Below are positions 1-6,401 of a stretch of DNA of 8,724 nt, piece by piece. Both the position numbers and the translations under genes were made by a program. The notes under the pieces were generated by a model. The model was not told the DNA's origin. It worked only from the letters and a program-made list of their open reading frames with translations, and did no database searches. Within the stretch, counting starts at the first letter, position 1, and every line of letters starts with the position of its first letter. Origin of the DNA: Actinomycetales bacterium (lineage in GTDB: Bacteria > Actinomycetota > Actinomycetes > Actinomycetales > Cellulomonadaceae); assembly GCA_012514835.1 (NCBI GenBank), contig JAAYZM010000162.1, forward strand, positions 1 to 8,724, written 5' to 3'.

Positions 1-1527
1 GGGGATGAGGTCCTCCATCGAGACCTCGCCGTCGAAGGGCAGGATCGTCGTGCGGCGCTCGTCGCCGTAGTGGTCCGCGATCTCCTTGAGCTCGGTGCCC
101 ACGATCTCGCGCTGACGCTCCTCGCTGTCGAGGATCGCGTTGTAGTCCGCGATCATGCGCTGCAGCTCGTCGTACAGGTCCTGGATCTTCTGCCGCTCGA
201 GGGCCGCGAGGCGGCGCAGCTGCAGGTTGAGGATCGCCATGGCCTGCGGCTCGTCGACGTCGAGCAGCTCGATCAGCCCGTCGCGCGCCTCCTCCACGGT
301 GGGGGAGCGGCGGATCAGCGCGATGACCTCGTCGAGCGCGTCGAGCGCCTTGAGGTAGCCGAGCTGGATGTGCGCGCGCTCCTCGGCCTCCTTGAGGCGG
401 AAGCGCGTGCGCCGCACGATGACCTCGACCTGGTGGGTCACCCAGTGGCGGATGAACGCGTCGAGGCTCAGCGTGCGCGGGACGCCGTCGACGAGCGCGA
501 GCATGTTCGCACCGAACGTGTCCTGCAGCTGGGTGTGCTTGTAGAGGTTGTTGAGCACGACCTTCGCGACGGCGTCACGCTTGAGCTCGATGACGAGCCG
601 CTGGCCCGTGCGCCCCGACGTCTCGTCGCGGATGTTCGAGATGCCCTGGACCTTGCCGTCGCGCACGAGGTGCGCGATCTTCTCGGCGAGGTTGTCCGGG
701 TTGACCTGGTAGGGCAGCTCGGTGACGACGAGGGCCTGCCGGTTGTTGATCTCCTCGACCTCGACCACGGCGCGCATCGTGATGGACCCGCGGCCCGTGC
801 GGTACGCGTCGTCGATCCCGCGGCGGCCCAGGATGAGCGCACCCGTGGGGAAGTCGGGGCCCTTGATGATCCCGATCAGCGCCTCGAGCAGCTCGGCGTG
901 CGAGGCCTCGGGGTGGTCGAGGTGCCACTGCACGCCGTCGGCGAGCTCGCGCAGGTTGTGCGGGGGGATGTTCGTGGCCATGCCGACGGCGATGCCCGAG
1001 GAACCGTTCGCGAGGAGGTTCGGGAAGCGCGCGGGCAGCACGACGGGCTCTTGCGTGCGGCCGTCGTAGTTGTCGCGGAAGTCGACCGCGTCCTGGTCGA
1101 TGTCCCGCAGCATCTCCATCGCGAGCGGCGCCATGCGGCACTCGGTGTACCGCGGGGCGGCGGCGGGGTCGTTGCCGGGCGAGCCGAAGTTGCCCTGGCC
1201 GGACACGAGCGGGTACCGCAGCGTCCAGTCCTGGACCAGGCGCACGAGGGCGTCGTAGATCGCGCCGTCGCCGTGCGGGTGGTACTTGCCCATGACGTCG
1301 CCCACCACGCGGGTGCACTTCGAGAAGCCACGGTCGGGCCGGTATCCGCCGTCGTACATCGCGTACAGGACGCGCTGGTGCACGGGCTTGAGGCCGTCGC
1401 GCACGTCAGGCAGCGCGCGACCCACGATGACCGACATCGCGTAGTCGAGGTACGAGCGCTGCATCTCGAGCTGCAGGTCGACCTGGTCCACGCGGTCGTA
1501 CGTGACCTCGGTGTTGTCTTCGCTCAC
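1..1527 (-). CDS. gyrA: DNA gyrase subunit A, N-terminal part (3' end beyond window)
   Basis: GyrA is the DNA-cleaving and rejoining subunit of the A2B2 type II topoisomerase that introduces negative supercoils using ATP hydrolysed by GyrB. The visible 509 codons cover the winged-helix breakage-reunion domain, the tower and most of the coiled-coil dimer gate; the C-terminal DNA-wrapping domain with the GyrA box lies off the left edge. The catalytic tyrosine is Y127, in the motif PRYTECRMAPLAMEML with the partner R126. The quinolone region is K81-YHPHGDGAIYD-92. The motif NLQLRRLAALERQKI lies in the later coiled-coil part. The start is GTG at 1527-1525, preceded by GAGGGAC (1539-1533) with 5 nt spacing. 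It lies 16 nt after the gyrB stop, so the two are probably co-transcribed. Oddity: the residue equivalent to E. coli Ser83 is Gly88. The identification is secure. Confidence 0.98.
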   Translation of the reverse strand, partial: MSEDNTEVTYDRVDQVDLQLEMQRSYLDYAMSVIVGRALPDVRDGLKPVHQRVLYAMYDGGYRPDRGFSKCTRVVGDVMGKYHPHGDGAIYDALVRLVQDWTLRYPLVSGQGNFGSPGNDPAAAPRYTECRMAPLAMEMLRDIDQDAVDFRDNYDGRTQEPVVLPARFPNLLANGSSGIAVGMATNIPPHNLRELADGVQWHLDHPEASHAELLEALIGIIKGPDFPTGALILGRRGIDDAYRTGRGSITMRAVVEVEEINNRQALVVTELPYQVNPDNLAEKIAHLVRDGKVQGISNIRDETSGRTGQRLVIELKRDAVAKVVLNNLYKHTQLQDTFGANMLALVDGVPRTLSLDAFIRHWVTHQVEVIVRRTRFRLKEAEERAHIQLGYLKALDALDEVIALIRRSPTVEEARDGLIELLDVDEPQAMAILNLQLRRLAALERQKIQDLYDELQRMIADYNAILDSEERQREIVGTELKEIADHYGDERRTTILPFDGEVSMEDLIP

Positions 1528-1543
1528 GAAAAGTCCCTCGTCC

Positions 1544-3559
1544 TCAGATGTCCAGGAAGCGCACGTCGCGCGCGTTGCGCTGGATGAACGACCGTCGCTG
1601 CTCGACGTCCTCGCCCATCAGCACGGAGAAGATCTCGTCCGCGGCGGCGGCCTCGTCGAGCGTGACCTGCAGCAGCGTGCGCTGCTCGGGGTCCATCGTG
1701 GTCTCCCACAGCTCGGTGTAGTCCATCTCGCCCAGACCCTTGTAGCGCTGGATGCCCGCGTCCTTGGGCAACCGCTTGCCGTTCTTCTGCCCGTCCGCGA
1801 TGACCACGTCGCGCTCCCGGTCGGAGAACACGTAGTCGTGGTGCGCGTTGGTCCACTTGACCCGGTACAGCGGCGGCTGGGCCAGGTACACGTGACCCTG
1901 CTTGATGAGCTCGGGCATGTAGCGGAACAGCAGGGTCAGCAGCAGCGTCTGGATGTGCTTGCCGTCGACGTCGGCGTCGGCCATCAGCACGATCTTGTGG
2001 TACCGGAGCTTGGCGATGTCGAAGTCCTCGCCGATCCCGGTGCCGAACGCGGTGATGAGCGCCTGGACCTCGGCGTTGCCGAGCGCGCGGTCGAGGCGGG
2101 CGCGCTCGACGTTGAGGATCTTGCCGCGGATCGGGAGGATCGCCTGGGTGTGCGGGTTGCGCCCGCGCACCGCCGAACCGCCGGCGGAGTCGCCCTCGAC
2201 GATGAAGACCTCGCACTCCTCGGGGTTGTTCGACTGGCAGTCCTTGAGCTTGCCGGGCATGCCGCCGCCGTCGAGCAGCCCCTTGCGGCGCGTCGCCTTG
2301 CGGGCCTTGCGCGCCGCGATGCGTGCGGCTGAGGCCTGGATCGCCTTGCGGATGATCTCCTTGGCGTCGAGCGGGTGCGAGTCGAGCCAGTCCGCGAGGT
2401 GCTCGTTGACGACCTTCTGCACGAAGGTCTTGGCCTCGGTGTTGCCGAGCTTCGTCTTGGTCTGGCCCTCGAACTGCGGCTCGCCGAGCTTGATCGAGAT
2501 GACGGCCGTGAGGCCCTCGCGGATGTCGTCACCCGTGAGGTTGTCGTCCTTCTCCTTGAGCAGGTTCTTCTCGCGCGCGTAGCGGTTGACCAGGGAGGTC
2601 AGTGCGGCGCGGAAGCCCTCCTCGTGCGTGCCGCCCTCCGTGGTGGAGATCGTGTTCGCGTACGTGTGGACGGACTCGGAGTAGGCCGTGGTCCACTGCA
2701 TCGCGATCTCGAGGGACAGCTTGCGCTCCGTGTCCTCCGACTCGATCGCGATGACCTCGGGGTTGACCACGTCGTTCTTCTTGGCCGTGTTGAGGTGGGT
2801 CACGTAATCGATGAGGCCGCCGTCGTAGCGGTAGCTGACCGAGCGCAGCTGCGCGGGTGCCTCGGGGGCGCCGTCGTCGGACGCCGTGACCTCGTCCTCG
2901 GTGTCCGTGTGCTCGGGGCGCTCGTCCGTGAGCGTGATACGCAGGCCCTTGTTGAGGAAGGCCATCTGCTGGAAGCGCGAGCGCAGCGTCTCGAAGTCGA
3001 AGTCCGTGGTCTCGAAGATGACGTCGTTGGGCCAGAACGTCACCGTGGTGCCGGTGATGTCGGTCGCCTCGTCCTTGCTGAGCTCGGCCTGGGGCACGCC
3101 GTCGGCGTACTCCTGCCGGAACACGTTGCCCTTGCGGCGCACCTCGACCGCGAGACGGTGCGAGAGGGCGTTGACCACGGAAACGCCGACGCCGTGCAGA
3201 CCGCAGGAGACCGCGTACCCGCCACCGCCGAACTTGCCGCCCGCGTGGAGGACCGTGAGGACGACCTCGACGGCGGGCTTGCCCTCGGACTCGACGATGT
3301 CGACGGGGATGCCGCGGCCGTTGTCGACCACCCGGACACCGCCGTCGGCCAGCAGCGTGACCTCGATCGTGTCGCAGTGCCCGGCGAGGGCCTCGTCGAC
3401 GGAGTTGTCCACCACTTCGTACACGAGGTGGTGCAGGCCCCGCTCACCGGTCGAGCCGATGTACATGCCGGGGCGCTTGCGGACTGCTTCGAGTCCCTCG
3501 AGTACCGTGATGTTGCTGGCGTCGTATCCGACGGCGGGCGTCGTGCTCTCGTTCGCCAC
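1544..3559 (-). CDS. gyrB: DNA gyrase subunit B
   Basis: ATPase subunit of DNA gyrase, 671 aa, a full-length Gram-positive/actinobacterial form without the E. coli-type C-terminal insert. Domains in order: GHKL ATPase (about 15-215) with the catalytic base E48 in EVVDNSVDEALAGH, D79 in DNGRGIP, and the ATP-lid glycines of GLHGVGVSVVNALS (120-133); R148 sits in the novobiocin-region motif RQxYxxGVPQ. The transducer domain (about 238-420) carries QTKTKLGN, with K368 as the ATP-contacting lysine. The TOPRIM domain carries E455 (VEGDSAGGSA) and D528/D530 (DADVDG) as metal ligands, then YKGLGEM (606-612) and the terminal motif RRxFIxxNA near 655-663. An acidic, Ala/Pro-rich loop (about 212-237) separates ATPase and transducer. 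The start is GTG: an in-frame TGA at 3577-3575 rules out a longer protein, and GAGGAG (3576-3571) lies 11 nt upstream, a rather long spacing. Confidence 0.98.
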   Translation of the reverse strand: MANESTTPAVGYDASNITVLEGLEAVRKRPGMYIGSTGERGLHHLVYEVVDNSVDEALAGHCDTIEVTLLADGGVRVVDNGRGIPVDIVESEGKPAVEVVLTVLHAGGKFGGGGYAVSCGLHGVGVSVVNALSHRLAVEVRRKGNVFRQEYADGVPQAELSKDEATDITGTTVTFWPNDVIFETTDFDFETLRSRFQQMAFLNKGLRITLTDERPEHTDTEDEVTASDDGAPEAPAQLRSVSYRYDGGLIDYVTHLNTAKKNDVVNPEVIAIESEDTERKLSLEIAMQWTTAYSESVHTYANTISTTEGGTHEEGFRAALTSLVNRYAREKNLLKEKDDNLTGDDIREGLTAVISIKLGEPQFEGQTKTKLGNTEAKTFVQKVVNEHLADWLDSHPLDAKEIIRKAIQASAARIAARKARKATRRKGLLDGGGMPGKLKDCQSNNPEECEVFIVEGDSAGGSAVRGRNPHTQAILPIRGKILNVERARLDRALGNAEVQALITAFGTGIGEDFDIAKLRYHKIVLMADADVDGKHIQTLLLTLLFRYMPELIKQGHVYLAQPPLYRVKWTNAHHDYVFSDRERDVVIADGQKNGKRLPKDAGIQRYKGLGEMDYTELWETTMDPEQRTLLQVTLDEAAAADEIFSVLMGEDVEQRRSFIQRNARDVRFLDI

Positions 3560-3680
3560 GGGGCTGGGTGCTCCTCAACGTCATTCAGGCGCGCGACTCG
3601 GGCCACGAGGCCGGATCAGTCCACTCGCCTGGAGCTCCTGGCGTCACGGGCGGTCCGCGGCTCTCAGGAGGGTCGTTCTC

Positions 3681-3686
3681 ATTCTA
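3681..3686 (-). promoter_or_regulatory. Candidate -10 element of the gyrB-gyrA promoter
   Basis: On the minus strand the hexamer TAGAAT (consensus TATAAT) stands in an otherwise GC-rich spacer about 120 nt before the gyrB start. No good TTGACA-like -35 is seen at 16-18 nt, which is not unusual in actinobacteria. If used, transcription would begin near 3674 and give a leader of roughly 115 nt. The large gap between dciA and gyrB, in contrast to the tight packing of the preceding genes, supports a separate promoter here. Confidence 0.5.
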
Positions 3687-3687
3687 C

Positions 3688-3697
3688 CCTGGCCAGG
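3688..3697. promoter_or_regulatory. 10-bp perfect palindrome next to the gyrB -10 hexamer
   Basis: CCTGGCCAGG is identical to its reverse complement and begins one base upstream of the candidate -10 hexamer (minus-strand sense), inside the -10/-35 spacer. A protein bound here would interfere with RNA polymerase, so it could be an operator. A short GC-rich palindrome can also occur by chance in this genome, and no regulator is suggested by the sequence alone. Confidence 0.25.
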
Positions 3698-3710
3698 CCG
3701 TTTTCCCGAC

Positions 3711-3719
3711 TTATCCACA
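3711..3719 (+). promoter_or_regulatory. Perfect consensus DnaA box upstream of gyrB
   Basis: TTATCCACA matches the canonical DnaA box 9/9, better than any box in the oriC spacer. It is followed after 4 bases (TGCC) by TGTGG (3724-3728), making an inverted repeat of the CCACA core; the second half extends to only a weak box on the other strand. Relative to the candidate gyrB -10 hexamer it covers about -37 to -45, just upstream of the -35 position. Bound DnaA could therefore regulate gyrB-gyrA, or the site could titrate DnaA near the origin. Confidence 0.6.
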
Positions 3720-3746
3720 TGCCTGTGGGAGCGATTTCTCGCGGGG

Positions 3747-4310
3747 CTACACCCACGTGTCGCGCGGACCCCGTCCCCGGACGCTGCGCGGGCCCTTCTT
3801 GAAGCTCGGACCCACCGGCGCGAGCACCGTGACCTCCTCGACCACGCCCTCCCCGAGGTCCTTCGCGAGCCGGGTCAGCAGATCCGGCACGAGCATCCGC
3901 AGGTTCGTGGCCCACGCCGTGGAGTCGGTGCGCACCACGAGCCGGCCGTCCTCGAACGTCTCCGGCGTGCAGTGCTCCGCGACGTGCTCGCCCACCACCT
4001 CCGCCCACCGGCCGATCACCCCGCCCACCGCGACCTCGTCCGACCACCCGCGCTCCGCAAGGAGGTTCGCGGCGGTGTCACCCAGGAGCATCGGGTCACG
4101 TCCGGAGGACGCGAGCTGGGCTTCCACGACGGGCCGACGACGGCGCCTCCCGGGTGCACCCGGCGTGAGACCTCTCTCGCGGGCCGTCGCCTTGGCCCGT
4201 TCGAGAGCCTGGCGCGCGACCTGTGCGGGCGGGGTCAGCTCCGCGAGCTCGCCCACCGGGACCCCCTCGCGGTCCGGGTCGGTCCGTGGGGTCGGCTCGT
4301 CACCGGACAC
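3747..4310 (-). CDS. dciA: DUF721/DciA-family protein, probable replicative helicase operator
   Basis: Small basic DUF721 protein of 187 aa from the chosen start. DciA is the ancestral bacterial operator or loader of the replicative helicase DnaB, used where DnaC/DnaI are absent. Its place between recF and gyrB is the classic actinobacterial position (Mycobacterium Rv0004 type). An N-terminal region of low complexity carries a helical stretch (about 28-47) and an Arg run R55-R59. The DUF721 fold follows at about 75-165, with RWAEVVGEHVAEHC (101-114), FEDGRLVVRTDSTAWATNLRM and a terminal basic tail with GRGPRDTW. Start choice: GTG at 4310-4308 has a GGCGAGG Shine-Dalgarno 6 nt upstream and gives an 11-nt overlap with recF. 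An in-frame GTG at 4346 would add 12 residues but has only a weak site. Family assignment is strong; the helicase-operator role is by homology. Confidence 0.88.
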   Translation of the reverse strand: MSGDEPTPRTDPDREGVPVGELAELTPPAQVARQALERAKATARERGLTPGAPGRRRRRPVVEAQLASSGRDPMLLGDTAANLLAERGWSDEVAVGGVIGRWAEVVGEHVAEHCTPETFEDGRLVVRTDSTAWATNLRMLVPDLLTRLAKDLGEGVVEEVTVLAPVGPSFKKGPRSVRGRGPRDTWV

Positions 4311-5496
4311 GGCGCACCTCGCCACCCATGACGTCCACCCTGGCACCGGCGAGCTCTTCGGGCACGTCGGTGGGCACGGCCGCCGTGATCAGCACCTGGC
4401 CCGCGGGAGCGATGAGCTGGGCGAGGCGTTCGCGGCGGCCCGTGTCGAGCTCGGCGAACACGTCGTCCAGCACGAGGATCGGTTCCGCGTCGTGGTGGTC
4501 GTCCCACCCCGACTCGCCCGAGGTCATGAGCCGGTAGCACGCGAGCCGCAGCGCGAGCGCGAAGGACCACGACTCGCCGTGGCTCGCGTATCCCTTGGCC
4601 GGCAGGCCACCCAGCTCGAGGAGCAGGTCGTCGCGGTGCGGGCCCACGAGGCACACCCCGCGCTCGATCTCCTTGGGGCGCAACCGGCTCATCGCGTCCA
4701 GGAGCCTCGCCTCGAGGAGGGCCGGGGTCGGTGCTTCCGCGGCCGCCGGGGTGGCGGGGTCGCGCTGCTCGTCGTCGTCGGACACCTTGTCGAGCGAGGA
4801 AGCCAGACGCACCCCCGCCGCACCCTGCCCCGCGCTGACCTGCTCATAAGCGACCGCGACGTGCGGCGCGAGCGCCGCGGTGAGCTCGAGGCGCGCGGCG
4901 AGGATCTGCGACCCGAGGTCCGCGAGCTTCGCGTCCCACACGTCGAGCGTGCGCAGGTCCGCCCCGCCGCGCGTGGTCTTCATCGCGGCCGAGGCGGACT
5001 TCAGGAGCGCGGAGCGTTGCTTGAGGACGCGGTCGTAGTCCGCGAGCGTGCCCGCCATGCGCGGGCGCACCATGATGGTGAGCTGGTCGAGGAACCGCCG
5101 CCGCCCGTCCGGGTCACCCTTGACGAGCGCGAGGTCCTCCGGAGCGAAGAGCACCGTGCGCACGAGGCCCAGCACGTCCCGCACCCGGGCCACGGGGGCG
5201 CCGTTGAGCCGTGCCTTGTTGGCCCGGCCCGGGGTGATCTCGAGCTCGAGCGCCGCCTTGCGGTCTCCGCGCTGGGCCCGGACCCGCACGACGGCCCGCT
5301 CGGCACCGGCCCGGACCAGGGCCTGGTCACCCGAGACGCGATGGCTCGAGAGCGTGGCCGCGTAGCCGATCGCCTCGACGAGGTTCGTCTTGCCCTGCCC
5401 GTTGGGTCCCACGAAGGCCGTGACCCCGGGCTCGAGCTCGAGCTCGACGGCGGCGTACGAGCGGAAGTCGGTGAGGGCGAGGTAGGTGACGAACAC
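4300..5496 (-). CDS. recF: DNA replication and repair protein RecF
   Basis: SMC/ABC-like ATPase of 398 aa that acts with RecO and RecR to load RecA at single-strand gaps and to help forks restart. Walker A is GPNGQGKTN (30-38, K36). The RecF motif APEDLALVKGDPDGRRRFLD spans 118-137, and VGPHRDDL lies at 284-291. The ABC signature region is ASHGESWSFALALRLA (304-319), and Walker B with D-loop is ILVLDDVFAELD (340-351; D344, D345, catalytic-type E349). An acidic then Ala/Pro-rich stretch (about 236-260) is probably a surface loop. The start GTG (5496-5494) comes 3 nt after the gnd stop without a clear Shine-Dalgarno, suggesting translation coupled to gnd. The N-terminal MFVTYLALTDFRSY is the expected RecF beginning, so this start is well supported. 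The 3' end overlaps dciA by 11 nt. Confidence 0.97.
   Translation of the reverse strand: MFVTYLALTDFRSYAAVELELEPGVTAFVGPNGQGKTNLVEAIGYAATLSSHRVSGDQALVRAGAERAVVRVRAQRGDRKAALELEITPGRANKARLNGAPVARVRDVLGLVRTVLFAPEDLALVKGDPDGRRRFLDQLTIMVRPRMAGTLADYDRVLKQRSALLKSASAAMKTTRGGADLRTLDVWDAKLADLGSQILAARLELTAALAPHVAVAYEQVSAGQGAAGVRLASSLDKVSDDDEQRDPATPAAAEAPTPALLEARLLDAMSRLRPKEIERGVCLVGPHRDDLLLELGGLPAKGYASHGESWSFALALRLACYRLMTSGESGWDDHHDAEPILVLDDVFAELDTGRRERLAQLIAPAGQVLITAAVPTDVPEELAGARVDVMGGEVRRVR
4317..4323 (-). promoter_or_regulatory. Shine-Dalgarno sequence deciding the dciA start
   Basis: GGCGAGG on the minus strand, ending 6 nt before the GTG at 4310, lies inside the last codons of recF. It supports the shorter DciA start over the upstream GTG at 4346, where no comparable motif is present, and fits translational coupling with recF. 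Confidence 0.5.
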
Positions 5497-5499
5497 GGC

Positions 5500-6396
5500 T
5501 CAGGGCGCGGGGTGCGCCGGCTTCGTCGCGTGCCCGCCGAACTGGTGGCGCAGCGCGGCCACAGCCTTCATCGCGGGAGAGTCCACCTGGCGCGAGGCGA
5601 AGCGTGCGAACAGCGCGGCCGAGATCACCGGGAGCGGGACGGCGTGGTCGATCGCCTCGTCCACGGTCCAGCGGCCCTCGCCCGAGTCCTCGACCCAGTC
5701 GTCGATCTTGGCGAGCTGGGGGTCTTCCTCGAGGGCCTCGACCAGCAGGTCGAGCAGCCACGAGCGGACCACGGTGCCGCGGCTCCACGCCTTCATCGTC
5801 CCGGGGACGTTCGTGACGACGCCCGACGCGCCGAGCAGCTCGAAGCCTTCGGCGTACGCCTGCATGAGCCCGTACTCGATGCCGTTGTGGACCATCTTCG
5901 CGTAATGACCTGCGCCGACGCCGCCCGCGTGGACGAATCCCTCGTCGCGCGGACCCTCGGGCCGCAACGTGTCGAAGATCGGCAGCGCGCGCTCGATATC
6001 CGCGTCCGCGCCGCCAGCCATGAGGCCGTAACCGTTCTCGAGACCCCACACACCACCGGAGACGCCGACGTCGAGATAGCCGATGCCGTGCTCCGCGAGG
6101 ATCTCGGCGTGCTTCGCGTCGTCGACGTAGTGCGAGTTGCCGCCCTCGATCACGAGGTCACCCTCGGTGAGCAGCGCCGCGAGCTCGGTCACCACGCCGC
6201 GCGTGATGTCGCCCGCGGGGACCATGATCCAGACCACACGCTGACCGGCGGGCAACGCTGCGACGAGATCCGCGAGGGACTCGACGTCGGAGACCTCGGG
6301 GTTCCGGTCGAAGCCCGTGACCTCGTGCCCCCCGCGGCGCAGCCGCTCGCGCATGTTGGCGCCCATGCGCCCCAGGCCGACGATCCCGAGCTGCAT
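5500..6396 (-). CDS. gnd: 6-phosphogluconate dehydrogenase, decarboxylating, short form
   Basis: Cytosolic oxidoreductase converting 6-phosphogluconate to ribulose 5-phosphate, CO2 and NAD(P)H in the oxidative pentose-phosphate pathway. At 298 aa it is the short (GndA-like) class, against about 470 aa for the E. coli enzyme. The N-terminal Rossmann fold has GLGRMG (7-12); the second strand ends FDRNPE, with D30 and R31. Substrate and catalytic motifs are GVSGG (111-115), KMVHNGIEYG (167-176; K167 general base, N171, E174 general acid) and GRWTVDEAI (241-249). An acidic residue at the end of strand 2 usually favours NAD+, whereas the next Arg could contact the NADP+ phosphate, so cofactor choice is unclear. 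The ATG lies 5 nt after the dnaN stop with only a weak ribosome site, and recF begins 3 nt after its stop: it sits inside the replication operon. Confidence 0.93.
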   Translation of the reverse strand: MQLGIVGLGRMGANMRERLRRGGHEVTGFDRNPEVSDVESLADLVAALPAGQRVVWIMVPAGDITRGVVTELAALLTEGDLVIEGGNSHYVDDAKHAEILAEHGIGYLDVGVSGGVWGLENGYGLMAGGADADIERALPIFDTLRPEGPRDEGFVHAGGVGAGHYAKMVHNGIEYGLMQAYAEGFELLGASGVVTNVPGTMKAWSRGTVVRSWLLDLLVEALEEDPQLAKIDDWVEDSGEGRWTVDEAIDHAVPLPVISAALFARFASRQVDSPAMKAVAALRHQFGGHATKPAHPAP

Positions 6397-6401
6397 CGCG
6401 A

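Noticed and set aside
70..1587. Plus-strand open frame of 505 codons opposite gyrA
   Set aside because: Antisense to the highly conserved GyrA reading frame, with a composition dominated by Val, Arg, Asp, Leu and His and no motif; a codon-bias shadow.
3601..3638. Possible leader structure or riboswitch before gyrB (GGCC-ACGA-GGCC and GGAGCTCC palindrome)
   Set aside because: Short GC-rich self-complementary stretches are expected by chance here; they do not form an extended or recognisable riboswitch fold.
3731..3742. GCGA-TTTC-TCGC hairpin just after the dciA stop as a terminator
   Set aside because: Only a 4-bp stem and no T-run follows on the minus strand; insufficient.
2375..3802. Plus-strand open frame of 475 codons opposite gyrB
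   Set aside because: Mirror frame of gyrB with no recognisable family features or ribosome site context; considered spurious.
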